Positions 1 through 6,755 of a stretch of DNA of 9,793 nucleotides are shown here, piece by piece. The position numbers were made by a program, and so were the translations under genes. The notes below the pieces were generated by a model. That model had not been told where the DNA came from. It saw only the letters and a program-made list of their open reading frames with translations, and did no database searches. The stretch is from assembly GCA_937952235.1 (NCBI GenBank), contig CALFZM010000111.1:1-9793 (forward strand), written 5' to 3'. Each line of letters opens with the position of its first letter. Positions within the stretch are counted from its first letter, which is position 1. This stretch comes from an uncultured Opitutia bacterium (GTDB taxonomy: Bacteria; Verrucomicrobiota; Verrucomicrobiia; Opitutales; Opitutaceae).

Positions 1-1360
<1,360 letters not shown>

Positions 1361-1537
1361 GTTTCTGACGGTACGGACGATTTGCGTGGCTCGGATAGGC
1401 GAATCCGGCCGCGACACGCGACGGCCTGGAGTTCGTTGGCTTCCGGATACGGAAGCGGCGGCGGCGAGGGGTTGCCGCCGGGTATGAGGGGTGGGTTAAC
1501 GCTAACCCGCTTCGATCAGCTCGCTCAGACGCGAGAG

Positions 1538-1641
1538 ATTTCCGTTTGGCGCCTCGAAGTCTCCGAGGTGGAGCAGCCTGTCCTCAGGCTGCTTCGGCGC
1601 GCCGGTGAGGCCGCGCTCCTGGCAAAGCAACAAACGGAAAT
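1538..1641. repeat. 11-bp inverted repeat enclosing a REP-like hairpin
   Basis: The left arm ATTTCCGTTTG (1538-1548) and the right arm CAAACGGAAAT (1631-1641) are exact reverse complements, 82 bases apart. The enclosed segment contains the palindrome at 1565-1593 and a small CCTCG/CGAGG hairpin (1552-1568) that competes with the palindrome's head. It could be a long-range RNA stem in the pnp leader, or the ends of a small non-autonomous insertion. No flanking target duplication was recognised. Confidence 0.55.
1565..1593 (+). repeat. REP-like palindrome, copy 1
   Basis: A GAGGTGG head (1565-1571) is followed by a 9-bp stem whose left arm is AGCAGCCTG (1572-1580), a TCCT loop (1581-1584) and the exact complementary arm (1585-1593). 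Two further copies with the same head, stem length and loop size lie at 5353-5381 and 5404-5432. The layout, a short fixed head before a hairpin, resembles REP elements mobilised by RAYT transposases; no transposase gene is in the window. Confidence 0.75.
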
Positions 1642-1673
1642 GTCCCGGTCCGGATTCGAGTGCCAGTAACGAC

Positions 1674-1704
1674 AACGGGCGACCCGCGGATCGGGTCGCC
1701 CGTT
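1674..1704 (-). terminator. Stem-loop after rpsO (terminator or processing site)
   Basis: A perfect 12-bp inverted repeat (1674-1685 with 1693-1704) with a 7-base loop begins 11 bases past the rpsO stop codon. The stem is GC-rich (AACGGGCGACCC). On the minus strand it is followed by GTCGTTACTGG, which has only a weak T run, so termination may be partial and some transcription may continue into pnp. The same fold would also protect the rpsO mRNA 3' end. Confidence 0.6.
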
Positions 1705-1715
1705 TGACGAAAGCG

Positions 1716-1982
1716 TTATTTGCGAAGGTTGAGCTTCTGAAGCAGCTCGTTGTACTTGGGCAGGTTGTGCCGCTTCAAGTAGTCGAGGAACTTGCGACGG
1801 CGGGAGGCCATCTGGAGCAGCCCCCGGCGCGAGTGGAAATCCTTGCGGTGCGTGCGCAGGTGCTCGGTCAAATGATTGATGCGAGCGGTCAGCAGCGCGA
1901 CCTGGACTTCCGACGAACCGGTATCCTTCTCGTGGGTTTTGTATTCGTTGATGATCTCTGGCTTTACGACTGTGGTAGACAT
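1716..1982 (-). CDS. rpsO: 30S ribosomal protein S15
   Basis: S15 is a primary binder of the 16S rRNA central domain during 30S assembly. The 88-residue product has the usual family length. It carries the family signature TGSSEVQVALLTARI (about residues 21-35), then LTEHLRTHRKDFHSRRGLL and SRRRKFLDYLKRHN, and a basic C-terminus ending in LNLRK. The ATG at 1982 is the natural start because the conserved N-terminus follows at once; no purine-rich Shine-Dalgarno sequence lies before it. pnp follows downstream on the same strand after a hairpin. The 259-base gap upstream holds hairpins that could form an S15 autoregulatory leader. Confidence 0.98.
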   Translation of the reverse strand: MSTTVVKPEIINEYKTHEKDTGSSEVQVALLTARINHLTEHLRTHRKDFHSRRGLLQMASRRRKFLDYLKRHNLPKYNELLQKLNLRK

Positions 1983-2101
1983 GGTTTGGTGGCTTGATTC
2001 ACGACTGTATGGGAACCCGCGAGGGCTCCGTGCCGCCCGCCCGCGCCCGATTGGAAGTCGGGCTGAGCCGGCGTCACCGTTCCAACCCCGAGGGATCGGG
2101 G
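1983..2101 (-). promoter_or_regulatory. rpsO leader with three hairpins and a possible pseudoknot
   Basis: In transcript order the minus strand can form: a 6-bp stem CCCCGA/TCGGGG with a TCCC loop (2101-2086); a 6-bp stem GCCCGA/TCGGGC with a 7-base loop (2063-2045); and a 7-bp stem with one G-U pair and a UCGC loop (2029-2012), ending 29 bases before the ATG. The second loop contains TTCCAA (2056-2051), complementary to TTGGAA (2085-2080) just upstream, so an H-type pseudoknot is possible. S15 is known to repress its own mRNA through leader structures that differ between phyla; E. coli uses a pseudoknot. The rest of the gap, 2102-2213, shows no gene and no clear promoter. Confidence 0.4.
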
Positions 2102-2213
2102 CCAGCCATGGTGGTCATCCGCAACCGGCGGACGTCCACTGACGCAAGGTCGGAGGCTTCGGAAGAGACCGGAGCCGCGCAAGCGCAAATTTGGTGCCGC
2201 CGACCCGTAAATG

Positions 2214-2247
2214 GGGTGAAAGGGGCACTTTCGAAGGGTTTTCACCC
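2214..2247 (-). terminator. Possible terminator of the DUF721 gene
   Basis: GGGTGAAA and TTTCACCC (2240-2247 with 2214-2221) form an 8-bp stem around an 18-base loop on the minus strand. The upstream arm includes the TGA stop codon of the preceding gene. The 3' flank CCATTTACGG has only a short T run, so this is a weak intrinsic terminator candidate; it separates the DUF721 gene from the rpsO leader. Confidence 0.35.
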
Positions 2248-2625
2248 GGGCCGCAGGATGATCGCCTTCACGTGGTCGCAACCCGGCAGCTTGCGAATGC
2301 GCTCCACGATGCTTTCCCGATGATGGAAGAGCTCGTTGCGCACGACCGCGTGGCTGGCCAGGACCACGAGCCGGTTGCGTTCGATCATGGCGGGATGCGA
2401 GTAGGCGGCGTTGGCGCCGCCGACGATCTCGCGCCACCGATCCCGAATCGTGTGCTCCGGCGCCTCCCTGCCAATCTGGTGCTTCTGCAGCAACGCCTCG
2501 ACCAGGTCCGTCAGCGCTTTCGCGGACCGCGACCGTGCGCGAGCCGGGTCCTCGTTGGGCACGCCGCGCAGGTCGCCGATCAGGTTCTCGGCGATCCGGC
2601 TGAAATGAGGCGGTTCCTCGGGCAT
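2242..2625 (-). CDS. DUF721 / DciA-like protein
   Basis: The 127-residue product matches the DUF721 pattern. A basic helical stretch (RSRSAKALTDLVEALLQ, about residues 31-47) is followed by the typical core with W64 in RWREIVG, then A-x-x-SHP (about 74-78), an RLVVLASHAVVRNEL segment (about 85-99) and an I-x-x-I-R-K-L helix. DciA, the best studied member, loads the replicative helicase DnaB; whether this protein does so cannot be told from sequence alone. It starts 30 bases after the upstream glycosyltransferase stop, so the two may be cotranscribed, although they have unrelated roles. The start is the first ATG of the conserved frame; no Shine-Dalgarno sequence is seen. Confidence 0.8.
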   Translation of the reverse strand: MPEEPPHFSRIAENLIGDLRGVPNEDPARARSRSAKALTDLVEALLQKHQIGREAPEHTIRDRWREIVGGANAAYSHPAMIERNRLVVLASHAVVRNELFHHRESIVERIRKLPGCDHVKAIILRPG

Positions 2626-2655
2626 GAGGCAGGGCAGGATGACGTTACCGCTGAA

Positions 2656-3444
2656 CTAATGCCGTCCGGCCGCAGCCTCCGGCGGCGCACGGCGATGGTC
2701 CGCCTCGAAGAGACGCGCGTAGCGCACGAATGCTCCGAAGGCGGTGGCCCACGCGATGTAAAAGCCGGGAAACCCGTCGAGGAACCCACGCTTCAGCACA
2801 TAGGCGCGGAAAAACCGCCAGCCCGGCCGGAACACCGCCGCGCCCAGCGCAAACTTCCGGCCGCGCGCTTGTTGCTGGCGCACGAACAGGTCGGCAAACG
2901 GATTGATCTTCGCCACGTGGGCGGCCAGGTCCGGGAAGGAATAGTGGTGCAGGTCCGCCCGCAGGGTCGCGACCGGGCCGTCCGCCTCCACCTTCTCGTG
3001 CACGAAGGCGTCGCCGCCCCAGCGCGCCCGGTCCCGGTGAAACAGCCGAAGGGAATAGTCCGGATACCAGTCGCCGTGCGTGATCCACCGGTCGATGAAC
3101 CACACTTTGCGGGGAAACCGCGCCCCCGCATTCCCCGCGGCGGCCGGGCTGGTCAGGAACGCGGCGATCTCATCTCGCAGCGCCGGCGACACTTCTTCGT
3201 CGGCGTCGAGCGCCAGCACCCAGGGCTGGCGGGTCAGCGCCACCGCGGCATTCTTCGTGTCGCGAAACCCCTGCCAGGGCCGGTGATGCACCTCCGCCCC
3301 GGCCGCCCGGGCCACCGCCTCGCTGGCATCGGTGGTGTCGTTGAGTACCACGACGCTCTCCGCCACCCAGCCGCGCACGCTGGCCAGGCAGCGCGGGAGG
3401 TTGAGCGCTTCGTTCCGGGCGACGATCGCGACGGAGAGCGGCAG
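2656..3444 (-). CDS. Family 2 glycosyltransferase, WaaE/KdtX-like (start uncertain)
   Basis: A GT-A fold sugar transferase predicted to add a sugar to the LPS core or a related glycan at the cytoplasmic face of the inner membrane. Counting from LPLSVAIVARNEA, the nucleotide-binding start is followed by the metal-binding LDADEEV (about residues 79-85), an RLF-x-R...GGDAFVHEKV segment and an LHHYSF motif, an arrangement typical of WaaE/KdtX enzymes of about 260 residues. The start is a problem. The only ATG upstream is at 3612, inside the preceding gene, and would add 56 residues read through the palindrome at 3493-3518. Between that gene's stop (3512) and the domain there is no in-frame ATG, GTG or TTG. 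The coordinate given uses CTG 3444; ATC 3468 is another possibility. The family call is secure; the sugar is unknown. Confidence 0.88.
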   Translation of the reverse strand: MPLSVAIVARNEALNLPRCLASVRGWVAESVVVLNDTTDASEAVARAAGAEVHHRPWQGFRDTKNAAVALTRQPWVLALDADEEVSPALRDEIAAFLTSPAAAGNAGARFPRKVWFIDRWITHGDWYPDYSLRLFHRDRARWGGDAFVHEKVEADGPVATLRADLHHYSFPDLAAHVAKINPFADLFVRQQQARGRKFALGAAVFRPGWRFFRAYVLKRGFLDGFPGFYIAWATAFGAFVRYARLFEADHRRAPPEAAAGRH

Positions 3445-3492
3445 GACGGGCTGGGGAGACGGGTTGATGCGGCGACTTTGAGACGAGCTGAC

Positions 3493-3518
3493 TCGCGGCG
3501 TAAAGCCGCTGCTACACC
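3493..3518 (-). repeat. GGTGTAGC-type palindrome overlapping a gene end
   Basis: On the minus strand a GGTGTAGCA head is followed by GCGGC, a TTTAC loop and GCCGC (5-bp stem), then GA. A GTAG-like tetranucleotide before a hairpin is the hallmark of REP elements. Its head contains the last Val codon and the TAG stop of the upstream glycosyltransferase. It differs from the GAGGTGG family in head and loop. From memory, similar sequences are frequent in Opitutaceae genomes, which is unverified here. Confidence 0.55.
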
Positions 3519-4447
3519 TTTCCGAGGAAGGAACGGGGAATCTGATACAGGTACCCGCACGACCGCCAGGCGCGGACGAGGGCCTTCTTCGCTCCGCCGC
3601 CGCGGAAAACAAGCGCGTGGAGCAGTGCCACGATCGTGAAGCCGAGCGCCTTGGCGCCGTTGGCCACGAAGCGCCCCAGGAGGTAACCGGTCGCCCCGGG
3701 CTGGCCCGCGCGGTCGATCACGCGGGAGCGCGCGGAGTCGAACGCATGCCGGCGGGCATAGCGAAACGTCGTCCGGCTCGCCGGCATCTGGTGCTGCACG
3801 GCCGCTCCGGGCGCAAACCAGACCTCCAGGCCCGCGCCCCGCACGCGCCGGATCATCTCGCTGTCGCCGCCCGAGAAGTAGTTGCCCGCCGCCCGATCGA
3901 GGGCGGTGTGAAACGGCCCGAGCCGGTCGAACACCCATTTCGGCAACGCGAGGTTGGCGCCCATCGGGCAGTGGCGCGCCGGCAGCGGTCCCGTGTCGCT
4001 CCGGAAGGCCAGCGGTGCGTGCCACTCGCGGACCCACTCGGGCAGGCCGTCCGGAAACACGGGAACCACTTCGCCGCCCACCGCCCCGATCCGGCGCGCG
4101 CCGTCGGCGAGGAGCGGCACCGCCATCTGCGCGATCCAGTCGGGCCTCACCAGGATGTCGTCGTCGCCGAACAACACGATCTCGCCCCGGGCCTCCGCGA
4201 TCGCGCGGTTCCGCGCGTAGTCGAGCCCCTGCTGTGGCTCCAAGAGGTAGCGCGGCGCCGGCTTTCCCGCCGCAAACTCGTCGACCACCGCCCGGGTGTG
4301 ATCGTGCGAGTTGTTGTCGATCACCAGCACCTCGAAGTGGTCGCGCGGAAACTGCTGCGCCGCGATGCCGGCCAGGGTCTGACGCAGGAAATCGGCCCGG
4401 TTGTAGGTCGGAATCGCGACGGTGACTTTGATGACGGCGTCGGCCAT
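3512..4447 (-). CDS. Family 2 glycosyltransferase
   Basis: The 311-residue product begins with a GT2 domain: VTVAIPTYNRADFLRQTL (about residues 8-25), LVIDNNSHDHT (about 41-51), LDYARNRAIAEARGEIVLFGD and the metal/nucleotide-binding GDDD (94-97). MGANLALPK and FSGGDSEM in the second half of the domain are where acceptor and base contacts usually lie. The C-terminal 90 residues are rich in Arg and Ala with a hydrophobic stretch (ALGFTIVALLHALVF) that may dock on the membrane. It likely transfers a sugar from a nucleotide-sugar to a lipid-linked or surface glycan; the substrate is unknown. It is the first gene of a minus-strand run leading into the second GT2 gene, and it diverges from the methyltransferase. 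The stop codon lies inside a palindromic repeat, so the native C-terminus may have been altered. Confidence 0.92.
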   Translation of the reverse strand: MADAVIKVTVAIPTYNRADFLRQTLAGIAAQQFPRDHFEVLVIDNNSHDHTRAVVDEFAAGKPAPRYLLEPQQGLDYARNRAIAEARGEIVLFGDDDILVRPDWIAQMAVPLLADGARRIGAVGGEVVPVFPDGLPEWVREWHAPLAFRSDTGPLPARHCPMGANLALPKWVFDRLGPFHTALDRAAGNYFSGGDSEMIRRVRGAGLEVWFAPGAAVQHQMPASRTTFRYARRHAFDSARSRVIDRAGQPGATGYLLGRFVANGAKALGFTIVALLHALVFRGGGAKKALVRAWRSCGYLYQIPRSFLGKV

Positions 4448-4468
4448 GCGGAGAATACGACCAGGGGA

Positions 4469-4580
4469 TTAACCACGAAACACACGAAATACACGAAAAA
4501 GGAAGGGGTATGGCCGGGTCGGCACTGCCGCACCCCGAGGACCGGCCGGTTCGTCGTCCGCCTTTCGTGCATTTCGTGGT
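4469..4580. repeat. Inverted CACGAAA iterated repeat
   Basis: The left arm (4473-4499) has three 9-10 base units: CCACGAAACA, CACGAAATA and CACGAAAAA. The right arm (4562-4580) has two units in inverse orientation (CCACGAAATG and CACGAAAG on the minus strand). The roughly 60-base core between them is GC-rich and includes the 10-base palindrome ACCGGCCGGT (4541-4550). The element fills the divergent gap between the glycosyltransferase and methyltransferase genes, so promoters for both would have to lie in or beside it. A sister element with G in place of A lies at 7875-7953. No coding function is supported. Confidence 0.7.
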
Positions 4581-4634
4581 CGCCCTCTCTTGAATAAGCT
4601 TCCCGCACTGCGGCGCGCCGCGTTCTCTCGCCGC

Positions 4635-5345
4635 ATGGCGTTCAAGCACTGGCCGGTCGTACGTGACGTGCGTTTCGCACAGAAGTGCGGACGCTTCCTG
4701 CGTGGCGCGCGCAAGCGCCGGCCGGACTTGAACTGGGAAGAGTTCCACCGGATCGCGCGGCACTTCAAGCAGGATGACATGGGCAGCTTCCCGGAGCGCG
4801 GGTATCTTTTCCAGCTCGCCAGCGACCTGCCGGCCGATGCGCAGGTGATCGAGGTCGGCTCCTGGATGGGCGCGTCGACGTGCTTCATCGCCGGCGGGCT
4901 GAAGGGCGCGGGGGCGAAGATCCTCGCGGTCGATAATTTCCAGGGCCTGTCGACCTGCGGGGAGGACGCCGCCTGGTACAACCGGCACTTCCGCCAGCTC
5001 GGTGCGAACAGCACGCTGGAAATCTTCCGCGCCAACTTCGCCGCGCTGGGCTTCACGTCGCGCAGCGAACCGGTCGTCAGCGACTCGCTCGCGGCGGCGC
5101 AGGCGCTGGCGGCAAAGCGGGGGACGATCGATTTCATCTTCATCGACGGCGATCACTCCTACGACGCCTGCAAGGCCGACATCGCCGCGTGGGCGCCGTT
5201 CGTAAAGCGTGGCGGCGTGATCGCGTTTCACGATTTCGGCAGCCGCGCCGACGGCGTCACTCAAGCCATCTTCGAGGAAACCAAGGCCGGCCGCTTCGCC
5301 GAGATCGTCGGCGTCGCCGGCACGATCATCGCGTTCCGGATGTAG
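4635..5345 (+). CDS. Class I SAM-dependent methyltransferase (Methyltransf_24-like)
   Basis: The 236-residue product (from the ATG) has a Rossmann methyltransferase core. Motif I is VIEVGSWMGAST (71-82); ILAVDNF (96-102) has the acidic residue that usually holds the SAM ribose. FIFIDGDHSYDAC (167-179), with KRGGVIAFHDF downstream, is the D-G-D-H-x-Y signature of a metal-associated family common in glycan and O-antigen clusters. The domain is complete, ending in a short IIAFRM strand. An in-frame TTG at 4590 would add 15 basic residues and begin just after the inverted repeat; ATG 4635 is preferred by codon type alone. It probably methylates a sugar or small acceptor; the substrate is not shown. 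It lies among glycosyltransferases but on the opposite strand, divergent from them. Confidence 0.85.
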   Translation: MAFKHWPVVRDVRFAQKCGRFLRGARKRRPDLNWEEFHRIARHFKQDDMGSFPERGYLFQLASDLPADAQVIEVGSWMGASTCFIAGGLKGAGAKILAVDNFQGLSTCGEDAAWYNRHFRQLGANSTLEIFRANFAALGFTSRSEPVVSDSLAAAQALAAKRGTIDFIFIDGDHSYDACKADIAAWAPFVKRGGVIAFHDFGSRADGVTQAIFEETKAGRFAEIVGVAGTIIAFRM

Positions 5346-5352
5346 TTCCGAA

Positions 5353-5381
5353 GAGGTGGAGCGGCCTGTCTCCAGGCCGCT
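5353..5381 (+). repeat. REP-like palindrome, copy 2
   Basis: A GAGGTGG head (5353-5359) is followed by left arm AGCGGCCTG (5360-5368), a TCTC loop and an exact complementary arm (5373-5381). It begins 8 bases after the methyltransferase stop codon and faces copy 3. As an RNA hairpin it could act as a 3' end for the methyltransferase mRNA, but no T run follows. Confidence 0.75.
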
Positions 5382-5403
5382 GACTTCCGCCGTGGTAAAC
5401 CGC

Positions 5404-5432
5404 AGCGCCGTGAGGACACGGCGCTCCACCTC
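5404..5432 (-). repeat. REP-like palindrome, copy 3 (inverted)
   Basis: On the minus strand a GAGGTGG head (5432-5426) is followed by AGCGCCGTG (5425-5417), a TCCT loop and the exact complementary arm (5412-5404). Together with copy 2 it makes a pair in opposite orientation, 22 bases apart, like the paired REPs (BIMEs) of enterobacteria. The remaining 54 bases to the permease start hold an imperfect GC-rich hairpin (5442-5467) and no clear promoter. Confidence 0.75.
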
Positions 5433-5486
5433 GATAAAAGCGCTCCTCCCGGTCGTCCGGCGGGAGCTTGATCTCCTCCCGGCCCC

Positions 5487-6725
5487 GTGTGTGCTCCGGC
5501 CGTGCTGACCACCCTCCGCCGCGCGGAATATGCCGAACTCATCGGGCTCTTCTTCCTGCAGGGCGCCGCGCTGGGCATGTGGTTCGTCCCACTGAGCCCG
5601 GTGCTCGAGGCGCACGGCTACGGCGGCATCCGCCCGTGGGCGTTCGCGACCTCCGGGGTGGCGGCCTTTTTCTCGCCGCTGCTCTTCGGCGCGATGGCCG
5701 ACCGCCACGCCTCGCCGGTGCTCGTGCTGCGCGGGCTGGCGGTGGCGACGGCCATCGCCATGACCCTGGCCGCGACGGCCATTCGGATCGGCGCGCCCGC
5801 GGGCGTCGTGCTCGTCCTGATCCAGGTGCACGCACTCTGCTCGTCCCCGACGTGGAGCATCAGCTCGACCATCATCTTTGCCCGCCTGGCCGACGCAAAG
5901 AAGGAGTTCGGCCCGATCCGGGCCATGGCGACGATCGGCTGGATGAGCGGCTGCCTGCTGGTCAGCGCGATCGGGGCCGACGCCTCCACGCTGGCCGGTT
6001 ACGGCGGCGCCGGGATGTGGCTGCTGGTGGCGACGATGACCTTCTGGCTTCCGCGGCTGGAGCCGCCCAAGGCGGTCGCCGGCCTGACCTGGGCGCAGCG
6101 TTTCGGCCTCGATGCGCTCACGCTCCTGCGCCAGCGCGATCATCGCGTGGTGTTCCTCACGACCGTGATGTTCAGCATCCCGCTCGCGGGCTTCTATCCC
6201 TACACGCCCCTGCACCTGCGGGAGCTCGGGCTCGAGCGCATGTCGGCCTGGATGACGCTCGGGCAGGTGAGCGAGATCGCCGCCATGCTGCTGATCGGCA
6301 CGCTGCTCGCGCGGTGGCGGTTGAAGTGGATCATCGCGCTCGGCCTGGCGGTGGGCGTGCTGCGTTTCGGCCTCTGCGCCACCGGTGTCCGATGGGGACT
6401 CATCGCCGGCATCCTGGTGCACGGGGCGTCGTTCACCTTCGTGCTGATCACGGGGCAGATCTACCTCGACCAGCGCGTGGATCCGACGTGGCGCGCCCGG
6501 GGCCAGGCGCTGATGTCGCTCCTGAACGGCGGCGTCGGCAACATGACCGGTTATCTCGGCACCGGCGCCTGGTTCGCCGCCTGTTCCCACGACGGTGCCG
6601 TGCGCTGGCCGCTCTTCTGGGGCGGGCTCTGCCTTGCGTCCGGGGGGGTGCTGGCGGTGTTCCTCGCCACCTATCGCGGCCGCGGCTCCGGCGTGCTGCA
6701 GCGCGCGGAGCCGGGCGCGGCGTAA
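5487..6725 (+). CDS. MFS permease, nucleoside:H+ symporter-like
   Basis: A 412-residue, very hydrophobic protein predicted to have about twelve membrane segments in the inner membrane. The first helix runs through IGLFFLQGAALGMWFVPLSP. LFGAMADRH (about residues 70-78) is the cytoplasmic loop 2-3 motif of the major facilitator superfamily. SPTWSISSTIIFARLADAKK followed by GPIRAMATIGWM (about 130-160) resembles the matching region of NupG-type nucleoside:H+ symporters. A central cytoplasmic loop around LEPPKAVAGLTWAQRF divides the two halves. The substrate is not certain; other small sugars or nucleosides are possible. The start could be GTG 5487 or GTG 5502, the latter giving the more typical short N-terminus. 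It follows the methyltransferase on the same strand across two palindromes and converges on the GT9 gene, 30 bases away. Confidence 0.87.
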   Translation: MCAPAVLTTLRRAEYAELIGLFFLQGAALGMWFVPLSPVLEAHGYGGIRPWAFATSGVAAFFSPLLFGAMADRHASPVLVLRGLAVATAIAMTLAATAIRIGAPAGVVLVLIQVHALCSSPTWSISSTIIFARLADAKKEFGPIRAMATIGWMSGCLLVSAIGADASTLAGYGGAGMWLLVATMTFWLPRLEPPKAVAGLTWAQRFGLDALTLLRQRDHRVVFLTTVMFSIPLAGFYPYTPLHLRELGLERMSAWMTLGQVSEIAAMLLIGTLLARWRLKWIIALGLAVGVLRFGLCATGVRWGLIAGILVHGASFTFVLITGQIYLDQRVDPTWRARGQALMSLLNGGVGNMTGYLGTGAWFAACSHDGAVRWPLFWGGLCLASGGVLAVFLATYRGRGSGVLQRAEPGAA

Positions 6726-6735
6726 CTTCCTCCCG

Positions 6736-6755
6736 CGGGCGGGCCGCGTCGCCCG
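6736..6755. terminator. Weak hairpin between convergent genes
   Basis: CGGGCG (6736-6741) and CGCCCG (6750-6755) form a 6-bp GC stem with an 8-base loop in the 30-base gap between the permease and GT9 stop codons. A TTAA follows on the plus strand; there is no real T run on either side. It could serve both converging transcripts, but the support is thin. Confidence 0.3.

Larger units (their letters stand above)
1361..1673 (-). promoter_or_regulatory. Structured rpsO-pnp spacer / pnp leader
   Basis: No gene is seen in this stretch. In transcript order on the minus strand it holds: an 11-bp perfect inverted repeat (1631-1641 with 1538-1548) enclosing a REP-like hairpin; a 6-bp hairpin with a 4-base loop (1503-1508 with 1493-1498); a 7-bp GC-only hairpin (1474-1480 with 1459-1465); and a 7-bp hairpin with a 4-base loop (1450-1456 with 1439-1445). 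All arms are perfect complements. In E. coli the pnp leader carries a stem-loop cut by RNase III, which allows PNPase to repress its own synthesis. By analogy these structures may control pnp mRNA stability; that role is inference. No convincing -35/-10 promoter was found. Confidence 0.5.

Noticed and set aside
3444..3612. Programmed frameshift fusing the two GT2 genes
   Set aside because: The two genes are in different frames, but no slippery heptamer was seen and each encodes a complete domain of normal length.
4469..4580. CRISPR-like array
   Set aside because: Units are 9-10 bases with no spacers and are arranged in inverse arms; this is an iterated palindromic repeat.
3234..6590. A 1118-codon minus-strand open frame running across glycosyltransferase, methyltransferase and permease genes
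   Set aside because: It is out of frame or antisense to five well-supported genes and its composition is only Arg/Ala/Gly/Pro-rich; stops are rare in GC-rich DNA.
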